Part shown: in pieces, positions 9,374 to 17,449 of the stretch
Layout: every line of letters starts with the position of its first letter
How positions within the stretch are numbered: the first letter of the stretch is position 1
Assembly (NCBI RefSeq): GCF_900112845.1
Contig: NZ_FONG01000005.1
Location: 62,001 to 126,000, forward strand
Reading direction: 5' to 3'
Source of the DNA: Actinacidiphila alni
GTDB taxonomy: Bacteria; Actinomycetota; Actinomycetes; Streptomycetales; Streptomycetaceae
DNA length: 64,000 nucleotides
Program-made: the position numbers and the translations under genes
Notes under the pieces: generated by a model
Database searches by the model: none
Seen by the model: the letters and a program-made list of their open reading frames with translations, nothing else
What the model was told of the DNA's origin: nothing

Positions 9374-9505
9374 CGAAGCCCCCCCACTGAGTCCTCTGCT
9401 CTGCACAACGTGCGTGACCGGCCGTACGGTTCCCGCTCGCGCGTACGGGTTCGGCGCGCATTAGGCTCGGCGGAGTCGGGGGCCGGATGTCCCCGAGCGG
9501 GCGTG

Positions 9506-10237
9506 ATGAGCGGGTGCGAGGTGGGCGTGGGCGTGGGCGGGCGCAGGCCGTGGGTGGTGGGCGTGTCCGGGGCCTCCGGCACGCCGTACGCCGCCGCCGT
9601 GCTGCGCGGGCTGCTGCACGCGGGCGAGGCCGTGGACCTGGTGATCAGCCGGGCCGCCCGGCTGACGCTGCTGGACGAGACCGGTGAGCCGTTCCGGGAC
9701 GCGCACTGGCGCGAGGACCTGGGCCGCTGGCTGGCCCGCGGCGCCGACGGCTCGCCCGGCTTCTTCGCCGACTACGCCTCCGGCACCGCTGATCTGTCGG
9801 CCGTCCACCACTGGCCCGCGGGCGACCTGGCGGCCGGACCGTCGTCCGGCTCGTACCCGGCCAAGGGCATGCTGATCGTGCCGGCGAGCACGGCGTGTGT
9901 GGCCGGTGTGGCGCTCGGCCTGTCCAAGGATCTGTTGCAGCGCGCCGCGAGCGTGACCCTCAAGGAGCGCCGCCCGCTGGTGGTCGCGGTCCGCGAGACC
10001 CCGCTCGGCGGTCGGACGCTGCGCCATCTGGTGGCGCTGGACGACGCGGGCGCCGTGGTGCTCCCGGCGTCGCCCGCTTTCTACGCGGGCGCCGCCCACA
10101 TCCAGGACCTGGTCGACTTCGTGGCGGGCCGCGCCCTGGACGCGGCGGGCGTGCCGCACAAGCTGTACCGCCGCTGGCGCGGCGAACTGGGCGGCGGACG
10201 GGCGGATACGCAGGGCACGCCCCCGCCGATGCCTTAG
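9506..10237 (+). CDS. mqnM: UbiX-family flavin prenyltransferase
   Basis: Makes prenylated FMN, the cofactor that the UbiD-type decarboxylase MqnL needs. The 243-aa product has the N-terminal FMN-binding signature VGVSGASGTPYAAAVLRGLL, the mid-region IVPASTACVAGVALGLSKDL and the EGR-like C-terminal segment (LKERRPLVVAVRETPLG) of UbiX/Pad1. It is longer than the usual 190-210 aa because of an inserted loop around residues 70-110. ATG 9506 and GTG 9503 are both possible starts. Being next to mqnE and near mqnL/mqnP makes the menaquinone role likely. Confidence 0.9.
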   Translation: MSGCEVGVGVGGRRPWVVGVSGASGTPYAAAVLRGLLHAGEAVDLVISRAARLTLLDETGEPFRDAHWREDLGRWLARGADGSPGFFADYASGTADLSAVHHWPAGDLAAGPSSGSYPAKGMLIVPASTACVAGVALGLSKDLLQRAASVTLKERRPLVVAVRETPLGGRTLRHLVALDDAGAVVLPASPAFYAGAAHIQDLVDFVAGRALDAAGVPHKLYRRWRGELGGGRADTQGTPPPMP

Positions 10238-10287
10238 ATTCTTGTCCTGACAGCGCAGTCACGGCATGAACGGGAGGGTCCATTCTG

Positions 10288-10743
10288 ATGGACGCGGTGG
10301 ACAGGCAGCTCATCCAGGCGTTGCGCGAGAACGGCCGCGCGTCGTACGCGGAGCTGGGCCGGCTGGTGGGCCTGTCGGGCCCCAGTGTCACCGACCGCAT
10401 CAACCGGCTCGAACAGGCCGGGGTGATCACCGGCTACCGGGCCACCGTCGCGCCCGCCGCGCTCGGCCTCGGCGTGACCGCGCTGGTCGGCCTCCAGCTC
10501 AGCGACGCCGCCGACCACGAGGAGGTCGCCACCCGGCTGCGCGACCTGGACGAGATCGAGGACTGCTGGTTCATCGCGGGCGACGACTCGTACATGCTCA
10601 AGGTCCGGGTCGGCGACGTGGACGACCTGGAGCGGACCATCCGGCGGCTGTCCGGCACCAAGGGCGTGGCCAGGACGCGTACCACGATCGTGCTGTCCAG
10701 CAAGTGGGAGAACCGGGTCGGGGCGCTGCCCGAGGAAGCCTGA
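10288..10743 (+). CDS. Lrp/AsnC-family transcriptional regulator
   Basis: A 151-aa Lrp/AsnC-type regulator: an N-terminal winged HTH (residues about 5-50, GRASYAELGRLVGLSGPSV followed by the recognition helix DRINRLEQAGVI) and a C-terminal RAM ligand-binding domain with a typical beta-alpha-beta-beta-alpha-beta pattern ending TTIVLSSKWE. It lies between mqnM and mqnE in the same direction (50 and 52 nt gaps), so it may regulate itself and this menaquinone group or respond to an amino-acid ligand. The ligand cannot be read from the sequence. Confidence 0.92.
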   Translation: MDAVDRQLIQALRENGRASYAELGRLVGLSGPSVTDRINRLEQAGVITGYRATVAPAALGLGVTALVGLQLSDAADHEEVATRLRDLDEIEDCWFIAGDDSYMLKVRVGDVDDLERTIRRLSGTKGVARTRTTIVLSSKWENRVGALPEEA

Positions 10744-10795
10744 CCAGGCCGGGGGAGTAGCCTCGGTGAGGTTGATTCCGTAGTAGGAGGAACAG

Positions 10796-11959
10796 ATGGA
10801 CGCTGGGCTCAAGCGCGAGCTGGAGGAGAAGGTCTACGCCGGCGAGCGGCTGACCCGCGAGGACGGCATCGCGCTCTACGCGTCCGACGACCTCGCCTGG
10901 CTGGGCGGCCTCGCCCACCACGTCCGGACGCGGAAGAACGGCGACGTCGTCCACTTCAACGTCAACCGGCACCTCAACATGACGAATGTGTGCACCGCGT
11001 CCTGCGCGTACTGCTCCTTCCAGCGCAAGCCGGGGGAGAAGGACGCGTACACGATGCGCATCGAGGAGGCGGTCAAGCTCGCCAAGGCGATGGAGGGCGA
11101 CAACCTCACCGAGCTGCACATCGTCAACGGCCTGCACCCGTCGCTGCCCTGGCGCTACTACCCGCGGTCGCTGAAGGCGCTCAAGGAAGCGCTGCCGCAG
11201 GTGTCGCTGAAGGCGTTCACGGCCACCGAGATCCACCACTTCGAGACGATCTCCGGGATGTCGGCCTCCGACATCCTGGACGAGCTGATCGACGCGGGTC
11301 TGGAGTCGCTGACCGGCGGCGGCGCCGAGATCTTCGACTGGGAGGTCCGGCAGCACATCGTGGACCACCGCACCCACTGGGAGGACTGGTCCCGGATCCA
11401 CCGGCTCGCGCACTCCAAGGGACTCAAGACGCCCTGCACGATGCTGTACGGGCACATCGAGGAGCCGAAGCACCGTGTCGACCACGTCCTGCGGCTGCGC
11501 GAGCTCCAGGACGAGACCGGCGGCTTCCAGGTCTTCATCCCGCTGCGCTACCAGCACGACTTCGTGGACATGAAGGACGGCAAGGTCCGCAACACCCTCC
11601 AGGCGCGCACCACCATGGCGTCCGGCGCCGAGGCGCTGAAGACCTTCGCGGTCTCCCGGCTGCTGTTCGACAATGTGCCGCACGTCAAGGTCTTCTGGGT
11701 GATGCACGGCCTGTCCACCGCGCAGCTCGCGCTCAACCACGGCGCGGACGACATGGACGGCTCGGTCGTGGAGTACAAGATCACCCATGACGCCGACGAC
11801 TACGGCACGCCGAACAAGCTGACCAGGGACGACATCCTGGACCTCATCCGGGACGCGGGCTTCCGGCCGGTCGAGCGGAACACCCGCTACGAGATCATCC
11901 GCGAGTACCCGGGCCCGGACGGGTCGCGGCGCGAGTCGCCGCAGCCGATGCGGGTGTGA
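10796..11959 (+). CDS. mqnE: Aminofutalosine synthase MqnE (radical SAM)
   Basis: Joins 3-[(1-carboxyvinyl)oxy]benzoate to SAM-derived adenosyl radical chemistry to make aminofutalosine, step two of the futalosine pathway. It is 387 aa, with the radical-SAM cluster motif CTASCAYCSF (Cx3Cx2C) near residue 66, preceded by HFNVNRHLNMTNVC, and with TALHIVNGLHP-type and GGGAEIF segments shared by the MqnE/MqnC/CofH group. A good ribosome-binding site (AGGAGG, about 10787-10792) precedes the ATG. The remaining steps are encoded in this window by mqnA, mqnC, mqnL, mqnP, mqnM and menG; mqnB and mqnD were not seen. Confidence 0.95.
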   Translation: MDAGLKRELEEKVYAGERLTREDGIALYASDDLAWLGGLAHHVRTRKNGDVVHFNVNRHLNMTNVCTASCAYCSFQRKPGEKDAYTMRIEEAVKLAKAMEGDNLTELHIVNGLHPSLPWRYYPRSLKALKEALPQVSLKAFTATEIHHFETISGMSASDILDELIDAGLESLTGGGAEIFDWEVRQHIVDHRTHWEDWSRIHRLAHSKGLKTPCTMLYGHIEEPKHRVDHVLRLRELQDETGGFQVFIPLRYQHDFVDMKDGKVRNTLQARTTMASGAEALKTFAVSRLLFDNVPHVKVFWVMHGLSTAQLALNHGADDMDGSVVEYKITHDADDYGTPNKLTRDDILDLIRDAGFRPVERNTRYEIIREYPGPDGSRRESPQPMRV

Positions 11960-12003
11960 CGCCGCTGACAGCGTGATCCGCGGGTAATGGCTAAGCTGCC
12001 GCT

Positions 12004-12525
12004 ATGGCCCTTACGTGCGAACTCGATCCGCTGATCGACGACGAACTGACCGACGGCATCCTCGCGCTGTGGACCGATGTGTCCAACGCGGGCGGTGCCG
12101 TCGGTTTCGTCCCGCCCGTCACCGGCGAGGACATCCGCCCCGACCTGGACCGCTCGCTGGCCGCCGTCCGCGCGGGCGAGCGCCGGCTGCTCGTCGGGCG
12201 CGACGAGGAGAGGCAGGTCGTCGCGACCGCCTTCCTCGCGTACAACAGCCACCGGCTGATGACGCACTGGATCTGGCTCTACACCGTCATGGTCCACCCC
12301 GGCCGCCAGGGCAAGGGCTACGGCCGCTCCCTGCTGGCCGCCGTCGAGGAGGCCGCCCGCGGCTTCCACGGCATCGAGGCCATCCGCCTCACCTGCCGCG
12401 GCGGCACCGGCGTCGACCTCTTCTACGCCACCTGCGGCTACAAGGAGGTCGGCCGCATCCCCGCCGCCATCCGCGTCGCCCCGGGCGACGACCGCGACGA
12501 CATCGTGATGCTCCTGACCCTCTAG
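12004..12525 (+). CDS. GNAT-family N-acetyltransferase
   Basis: A 173-aa single GNAT domain. Motif A, the acetyl-CoA pyrophosphate loop, reads VHPGRQGKGYGRSLL, and the last part (VDLFYATCGYKEVGRIPAAIR) is the usual beta6-alpha4 stretch with the 'FY...GY/F' acceptor-side pattern. The substrate cannot be predicted. It stands alone after mqnE, 44 nt downstream, and may be read through from it. Confidence 0.88.
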   Translation: MALTCELDPLIDDELTDGILALWTDVSNAGGAVGFVPPVTGEDIRPDLDRSLAAVRAGERRLLVGRDEERQVVATAFLAYNSHRLMTHWIWLYTVMVHPGRQGKGYGRSLLAAVEEAARGFHGIEAIRLTCRGGTGVDLFYATCGYKEVGRIPAAIRVAPGDDRDDIVMLLTL

Positions 12526-12593
12526 CCAGGTGCGGCACCCACCGGGTGCGACCCTCTTCCGATGCCGCGCCGGAGGCGTGCTTCACTGGGGAT

Positions 12594-12908
12594 ATGTTCC
12601 GTTACACCGCACTGCGCTTCGGCCTCATCGTCGCCTCCTTCGGCGTCATCTGGGGGCTGGTCCGGCTGCATGTCCTGCCAGCGGGGCTGGGGGACTCGAA
12701 CTACCTGTGGGTGATCCTGCTCGCCCTGGTCGTGTCGGCCCCGCTGAGCTGGGTGCTGCTGCGCGGCGCCCGCGAGCAGGCCGCGCGGCAGGTCTCCGAC
12801 CGGGTCGAGCGGACCCGGCAGAACCTGTCCGCGAACATCACCATGGAGGACGAGGCGGACGACGCCGCCCGTGACGCCACCCGCGACGGCGAGCCGCACA
12901 CCGCCTGA
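12594..12908 (+). CDS. DUF4229-type small membrane protein
   Basis: A 104-aa protein with two predicted membrane helices (LRFGLIVASFGVIWGLVRL and YLWVILLALVVSAPLSWVLL), followed by a charged cytoplasmic tail with RGAREQAARQVSDRVERTRQ and an acidic end. This matches the actinobacterial DUF4229 layout; no function is known. ATG at 12594 was chosen from the longer open frame because coding begins with the first helix. Confidence 0.75.
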   Translation: MFRYTALRFGLIVASFGVIWGLVRLHVLPAGLGDSNYLWVILLALVVSAPLSWVLLRGAREQAARQVSDRVERTRQNLSANITMEDEADDAARDATRDGEPHTA

Positions 12909-12949
12909 CCCCTCCCCGTAGGCTTGCCTCCGGGGACACAAGGGGAGAG

Positions 12950-13615
12950 GTGGATCCGGTGGGAGTGCAGGGCAAGCGGGTGCCCAGGGCCGTGCGCGAG
13001 CAGCAGATGCTCGACGCCGCCGTGGCGACCTTCGCGCGGCGGGGGTACCGCGCCGCCTCCATGGACGAGATCGCCGAGGCCGCCGGGGTCAGCAAACCCC
13101 TCGTCTACCTCTACCTCAACTCCAAGGACGAACTCTTCACCGCCTGCATCCGCCGCGAGGCCGACGCGCTGAAGGCCGCCGTCCGCGCCGCCGTCGAACC
13201 GGACGCCCCGGCCGACCGCCAGCTCTGGAGCGGCCTGCTCGGCTTCTTCGAGCACACCGCGGCCCACCCCGACGGCTGGACCGTCCTCTACAGCCAGGCC
13301 CGTACCGTCGGCGAGCCCTTCGCCGCCGAAGTGGCCGTGATGCGCGCCGAGATCGTGGCCTTCGTCACCGGCCTCATCGCCGCCGCGGCCCGGGACGCCG
13401 ACTGCGAAGCCGCCGACCAGTCCCTCGCCGACCGCGAGGTCGCCGCCCTGGCGCACGCCCTCGTCGGCGCCGCCGAATCCCTCGCGGGCTGGAACGCCGG
13501 GACCACCGGCCCCGGCCGCCCCTCCGGCAAGGAGTCCGCCGCGACCCTGATGAACTTCGCCTGGTCCGGCCTGGACAACCTGATGACCGGCCACCGCTGG
13601 ACCCCGTCCCGCTGA
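12950..13615 (+). CDS. TetR-family transcriptional regulator
   Basis: A 221-aa TetR-type repressor with the HTH at residues about 20-65 (AVATFARRGYRAASMDEI, then AGVSKPLVYLYLNSKDELF) and a helical C-terminal ligand domain. It converges on the MaoC gene of the lipid island at 13690-19330, so it is the best local candidate to bind the paired palindromes at 15832-15860 and control the island in response to an acyl-CoA. That link is inferred from position only. GTG at 12950 gives the longest start; an in-frame GTG at 12959 is also possible. Confidence 0.9.
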   Translation: MDPVGVQGKRVPRAVREQQMLDAAVATFARRGYRAASMDEIAEAAGVSKPLVYLYLNSKDELFTACIRREADALKAAVRAAVEPDAPADRQLWSGLLGFFEHTAAHPDGWTVLYSQARTVGEPFAAEVAVMRAEIVAFVTGLIAAAARDADCEAADQSLADREVAALAHALVGAAESLAGWNAGTTGPGRPSGKESAATLMNFAWSGLDNLMTGHRWTPSR

Positions 13616-13689
13616 CCCGGGAGGGGATACCGTGCCGGGCACGCGCAGCGACGCTGCTCGGCGACCCCGTGCCGCCACCAGCGGCCCCG

Positions 13690-14520
13690 TCACATCGTGC
13701 CGGTCAGGTGCACCCGTGTACCCGAGCGCACCTCGAAAGCGGAGCCGTTCGCCGCGTACGTGACCGTCGTCGGGAGTAGGACGGGGGCATGGAAAGCGGC
13801 GCGGAGCCGCTCCGCGTCCGGATTCTGCGCGGCGCAACGGGCGACGGTCCACATGCCGTGGGCGATGGCGCGCGGGAAGCCGAAGGGGCGTGCCGTCAGG
13901 GGATACAGATGGATCGGGTTCCAGTCGCGGGACACCCGCGCGTGCCGCCGCCCGAGGTCGGCGGGAAGCCGCCACTCGGCGACGGCGGGCAGCGCGGCCC
14001 CCTCCGAGGTCCCCTCCGCGGGAGCGGAACCCTTCTCCCGTACGGGAGTTGACCCGTGCCGGGCCAGATACGTACTGCGGTCCCGCCACACCAGCTCGCC
14101 GTCCAGCCGCGCCTCGGTGACGAGTTCGGCCTCGGTGCCGCGCCGGTGGCGGCGCAGACCGGCCGCGTAGGCGGTGATGTCCGGCCGGTCGGCGGCGGTC
14201 AGCGGCGCGTACGCGACCAGGTCGATCGAGGTGTGCACCAGCCCGAGCATCGGCAGCGGAAAGGCCCGCGCCGCCATGATCCGCGCGGCCAGCGGAAAGC
14301 CGAGGATGTGCGGATACGTCAGCGGCAGCCGGCCGCGGCCGGACAACCGACCCCCGCCGGAGGCGAATCCGCACACCTCCGCGTACGCGGCGAGCCGCGC
14401 CGGGTCGATCCGTACGGCCGGCGCCGTGAGCCGCACGGGCGGCAACTCGGCCTCGGCGGACGGGTGTTTGCCGATCCCGGTGAGCGCGCCGCGGCCGAGG
14501 GTGAGCATGAGGGCCGCCAC
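13690..14520 (-). CDS. MaoC-family (R)-specific enoyl-CoA/ACP hydratase, HtdX-like
   Basis: A 276-aa double-hotdog hydratase predicted to hydrate trans-2-enoyl thioesters or dehydrate 3-hydroxyacyl thioesters. The C-terminal hotdog has the hydratase motif SRDWNPIHLYPLTARPFGF with the catalytic Asp and His, followed by AIAHGMW; the N-terminal hotdog (YPHILGFPLAARIM) lacks those residues, as in eukaryote-type hydratase 2 and mycobacterial HtdX. It sits one base after the FabG4-type gene on the same strand, and a thiolase diverges from that gene. This repeats the htdX-fabG4-fadA2 order known in mycobacteria. Confidence 0.85.
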   Translation of the reverse strand: MAALMLTLGRGALTGIGKHPSAEAELPPVRLTAPAVRIDPARLAAYAEVCGFASGGGRLSGRGRLPLTYPHILGFPLAARIMAARAFPLPMLGLVHTSIDLVAYAPLTAADRPDITAYAAGLRRHRRGTEAELVTEARLDGELVWRDRSTYLARHGSTPVREKGSAPAEGTSEGAALPAVAEWRLPADLGRRHARVSRDWNPIHLYPLTARPFGFPRAIAHGMWTVARCAAQNPDAERLRAAFHAPVLLPTTVTYAANGSAFEVRSGTRVHLTGTM

Positions 14521-14521
14521 G

Positions 14522-15820
14522 TCAGGCCCCCAGCAGGGACTGCCCGCAGACCCGGACGACCTGCCCGGTGATGCCGCCGGAGCCGGCCGCGGCCAGCCAG
14601 GCGACGGTCTCGGCGACGTCGATCGGGAGCCCGCCCTGTCCGAGCGAGTTCATCCGGCGGCCGGCCTCACGGATGAACAGCGGTACGGCGGCGGTCATCC
14701 GCGTCTCGATGAAGCCGGGCGCGACGGCGTTGACGGTGATGCCGCGCTCGCGCACCTCGGGCACGGCGGCCAGGGCGCGGACGAAGCCGATGATGCCCGC
14801 CTTGGAGGCGGCGTAGTTGGTCTGCCCGGCGTTGCCCGCGATGCCGCTGATGGAGGCGGTGGCGACGATCCGGGCGCGGTCGGTGAGGGCGCCGGACTTC
14901 AGCAGGTGGTCGGTGGTGCGCAGCACGCTGCCGAGATTGACGTCGAGGACCGGGTCCCAGCGGTCGGCGGGCATGTTGGCGAGCTTGCGGTCGCGGGTGA
15001 TGCCCGCGTTGTGCACGAGGACGTCGAGGCCGCCCGGTCCGTCGAGGCCGCCGACGCGCTCACCGCCGTCGCCCTGGACGGCCGCAGCGATCCGTTCGCC
15101 CGCGTCCGGCGCGGTGATGTCGAGCGGCAGCGCGCTGCCGCCGAGCCGGTCGGCGACGGCGGTGAGCGCGTCGGCGGCCTGCGGCACGTCCAGGCAGATC
15201 ACGTGCGCGCCGTCCCTGGCCAGCGTCGCCGCGACCTGCTCGCCGATGCCGCGGGCGGCGCCCGTGACGAGGGCGACCCGCCGCTTCCCCGGACCGCCCG
15301 GACCGCCTTCCGGCGCCGGACCGACCTCGATGACCTGGCCGCTGACGTACGCGGACTTCGGCGACAGCAGGAAGCCGAGCGCGGCCTCCGCGTCCGCGCC
15401 GGGCGCGAGACGTACCAGCTGTACGGTCCTGCCGCGGCCGATCTCCTTGCCGAGCGAGCGGACGAAACCCTCCAACGCCTGCTGGGCGGCGGCCTGGTGC
15501 GGGTCGGCCGGGTCGATCCGCGCGCCGAGCACGACGACCCGGCCGCACGCGGCGAGCGACCGGACCAGCGGGTGGAGGGAGGCGTGCACGGCGCCGAGCC
15601 CGACGGGCTCGGCGATCGCGGTGGCGTCGAGCACGACGGCGGCGAGCGGTTCCGCGCGCGGCTCGGCGATGTCGCCGGCGGTCAGCCGCAGTACGGCGCC
15701 GTCGAGCGCCGGGTGCTCGGCGGACCAGCGGCGCAGCGGCGTCGGCTGGGGCAGGCCCAGGCGGCGGGTGAGAAAGCGGCCGGGGGCCGTGCCCGTCAGA
15801 CGAAGGTAGCGATCGGCCAT
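14522..15820 (-). CDS. fabG4: FabG4-type high-molecular-weight 3-oxoacyl-ACP/CoA reductase
   Basis: A 432-aa short-chain dehydrogenase, almost twice the usual FabG length. Residues about 1-200 form a degenerate N-terminal Rossmann-like domain. The active SDR domain (about 200-432) has the cofactor site VTGAARGIGEQVA, the NAG motif HNAGITRDRKLANM, and the catalytic Ser-Tyr-Lys in ASISGIAGNAGQTNYAASKAG. The two-domain layout is that of mycobacterial FabG4, an NADH-dependent reductase of longer-chain 3-ketoacyl-CoA. It reads away from the thiolase at 16049, sharing a 228-bp promoter region with two palindromes. Confidence 0.9.
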   Translation of the reverse strand: MADRYLRLTGTAPGRFLTRRLGLPQPTPLRRWSAEHPALDGAVLRLTAGDIAEPRAEPLAAVVLDATAIAEPVGLGAVHASLHPLVRSLAACGRVVVLGARIDPADPHQAAAQQALEGFVRSLGKEIGRGRTVQLVRLAPGADAEAALGFLLSPKSAYVSGQVIEVGPAPEGGPGGPGKRRVALVTGAARGIGEQVAATLARDGAHVICLDVPQAADALTAVADRLGGSALPLDITAPDAGERIAAAVQGDGGERVGGLDGPGGLDVLVHNAGITRDRKLANMPADRWDPVLDVNLGSVLRTTDHLLKSGALTDRARIVATASISGIAGNAGQTNYAASKAGIIGFVRALAAVPEVRERGITVNAVAPGFIETRMTAAVPLFIREAGRRMNSLGQGGLPIDVAETVAWLAAAGSGGITGQVVRVCGQSLLGA

Positions 15821-15831
15821 TGGCCTTCTCC

Positions 15832-15845
15832 TTACTCTGGAGTAA
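15832..15845. promoter_or_regulatory. Palindromic operator candidate 1 between fabG4 and thiolase
   Basis: TTACTCTGGAGTAA: perfect 6-bp half-sites around a TG centre, starting 12 bp upstream of the fabG4 start codon. The form TTAC-N-GTAA is typical for TetR-family operators of lipid genes. It probably overlaps the fabG4 promoter or leader. Confidence 0.6.
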
Positions 15846-15847
15846 GT

Positions 15848-15860
15848 TTACCGGCGGTAA
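15848..15860. promoter_or_regulatory. Palindromic operator candidate 2 between fabG4 and thiolase
   Basis: TTACCGGCGGTAA: 5-bp half-sites around GGC, starting two bases after operator candidate 1. The shared TTAC/GTAA edges and the spacing of about 15-16 bp between centres suggest two dimers of one regulator on the same DNA face, a common TetR arrangement. Confidence 0.55.
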
Positions 15861-16048
15861 GGCTACTGGTGAGTCACTGTTCCGGCAAAGGGCCGCCAGG
15901 GCCCGTCCGGGTCGGTCCAGGTCGGTCCGGGCCGTGTCGGTCCGGAGGTCCCGGGCCGGGCCCGGACCAGCACCAGGTCCGCCGCATGCCCGCCGCGTGT
16001 CCGTTGAAGAGAGCCCCGAGCCCGCTCTCGGGGAACCGGGAGAACCGT

Positions 16049-17329
16049 ATGCAGACCCTCCGCCGTGTCGCCGTCGTCGCGGGCAACCGCATCCCCTTCG
16101 CCCGCTCGGACGGCCCGTACGCCACCGCCTCCAACCAGGACATGCTCACCGCCGCGCTCGACGGCCTGGCCGACCGGACCGGGCTGCGCGGCGCGCGCCT
16201 CGGCGAATTCGCGGCCGGCGCCGTCCTCAAGCACAGCCGCGACTTCAACCTCGCGCGCGAGACGGTGCTCGGCAGCGCGCTGGACCCGACGACGCCCGCG
16301 TACGACATCCAGCAGGCGTGCGGCACCGGCCTCCAGGCCGTCTTCGCGGTCGCCGCCAAGATCGCCCTCGGCGTCATCGACTGCGGTGTCGCGGGCGGCG
16401 CCGACACCACCAGCGACGCGCCGCTCGGCGTCAACGACGAGCTGCGGCGCGTCCTGCTCGCCGCCCGCCGCGCAAAGTCCGTGGGCGCCAGGGCCCGCGC
16501 GCTCGCCGCCGTACGGCCGCGGCACCTCGCCCCCGACATCCCGCGCAACGCCGAGCCGCGCACCGGTCTGTCCATGGGCGAGCACGCCGCGCTCACCGCC
16601 GAGCGGTGGGGCATCACCCGGCAGGCGCAGGACGAACTCGCCGCCGCCAGCCACCGGCACCTCGCCGCCGCGTACGACCGCGGCTTCTTCGAGCCGCTGC
16701 TCACGCCGTACCGCGGCCTGGACCGGGACCAGAACCTGCGGCCGGACTCCACCGTCGACAAGCTCGCCAAACTCCGGCCCGTGTACGGCGGGCCCGGCGG
16801 CACCATGACCGCCGGGAACTCCACCCCGCTCACCGACGGCGCCGCCGTCGTCCTGCTCGCGAGCGAGGAGTGGGCGCGCGAGCGCGGGCTCGAACCGCTC
16901 GCGTACCTCACCGCGTACGAGACGGCCGCCGTCGATTACGTCGGCGGCGAGGAGGGGCTGCTCATGGCGCCCGCGTACGCCGTGCCGCGGATGCTGGGCC
17001 GGGCGGGGCTCGGCCTTGGCGACTTCGATCTCTACGAGATCCACGAGGCGTTCGCCTCGCAGGTGCTGGCGACGCTGGCCGCGTGGGAGGACAAGGAGTA
17101 TTCGGTCGGGCGGCTCGGTCTTGACGGTCCCCTCGGCTCGCTCGACCGGTCCCGGCTCAACGTCGCCGGCTCCTCCCTCGCTACCGGGCACCCCTTCGCC
17201 GCGACCGGGGCGCGCATCGTCGCCACCCTGGCCCGGCTCCTCGCGGAGCGCGGCTCGCCCGGCCGCGGCCTCATCTCCATCTGCGCGGCCGGCGGCCAGG
17301 GCGTCACCGCCGTCCTGGAACGCCCCTGA
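16049..17329 (+). CDS. Acetyl-CoA C-acetyltransferase (thiolase), FadA2-like
   Basis: A 426-aa thiolase. The acyl-enzyme cysteine is C91 in QQACGTGLQAV; the catalytic His/Cys pair is in the C-terminal GHPFAATGAR and ICAAGGQG motifs, and EIHEAFASQVL supplies the usual N-x-H-E-A-F-like loop with Glu-Ile-His. It is therefore probably active in thiolytic cleavage or condensation of 3-ketoacyl-CoA. The ATG at 16049 begins the conserved thiolase N-terminus (VAVVAGNRIPFARSDGPY); the much longer upstream open frame is antisense to fabG4 and was excluded. Confidence 0.93.
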   Translation: MQTLRRVAVVAGNRIPFARSDGPYATASNQDMLTAALDGLADRTGLRGARLGEFAAGAVLKHSRDFNLARETVLGSALDPTTPAYDIQQACGTGLQAVFAVAAKIALGVIDCGVAGGADTTSDAPLGVNDELRRVLLAARRAKSVGARARALAAVRPRHLAPDIPRNAEPRTGLSMGEHAALTAERWGITRQAQDELAAASHRHLAAAYDRGFFEPLLTPYRGLDRDQNLRPDSTVDKLAKLRPVYGGPGGTMTAGNSTPLTDGAAVVLLASEEWARERGLEPLAYLTAYETAAVDYVGGEEGLLMAPAYAVPRMLGRAGLGLGDFDLYEIHEAFASQVLATLAAWEDKEYSVGRLGLDGPLGSLDRSRLNVAGSSLATGHPFAATGARIVATLARLLAERGSPGRGLISICAAGGQGVTAVLERP

Positions 17330-17449
17330 CCTGCGGTCCGCTTGCGTAAAGGGGTGCCCCCGGAAGGGCGTTCCCGGAAGAGCACCCCCTGAAGAGCACC
17401 CCCATCCGTACGTGCGGGCACGGACACCCTCGACAACTGGAGCCGACGA

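Noticed and set aside
13620-13690. Terminator between the TetR gene (13615) and the MaoC gene (13690)
   Set aside because: Only a short GTGCC-G-GGCAC palindrome is present; too weak to list as a terminator.
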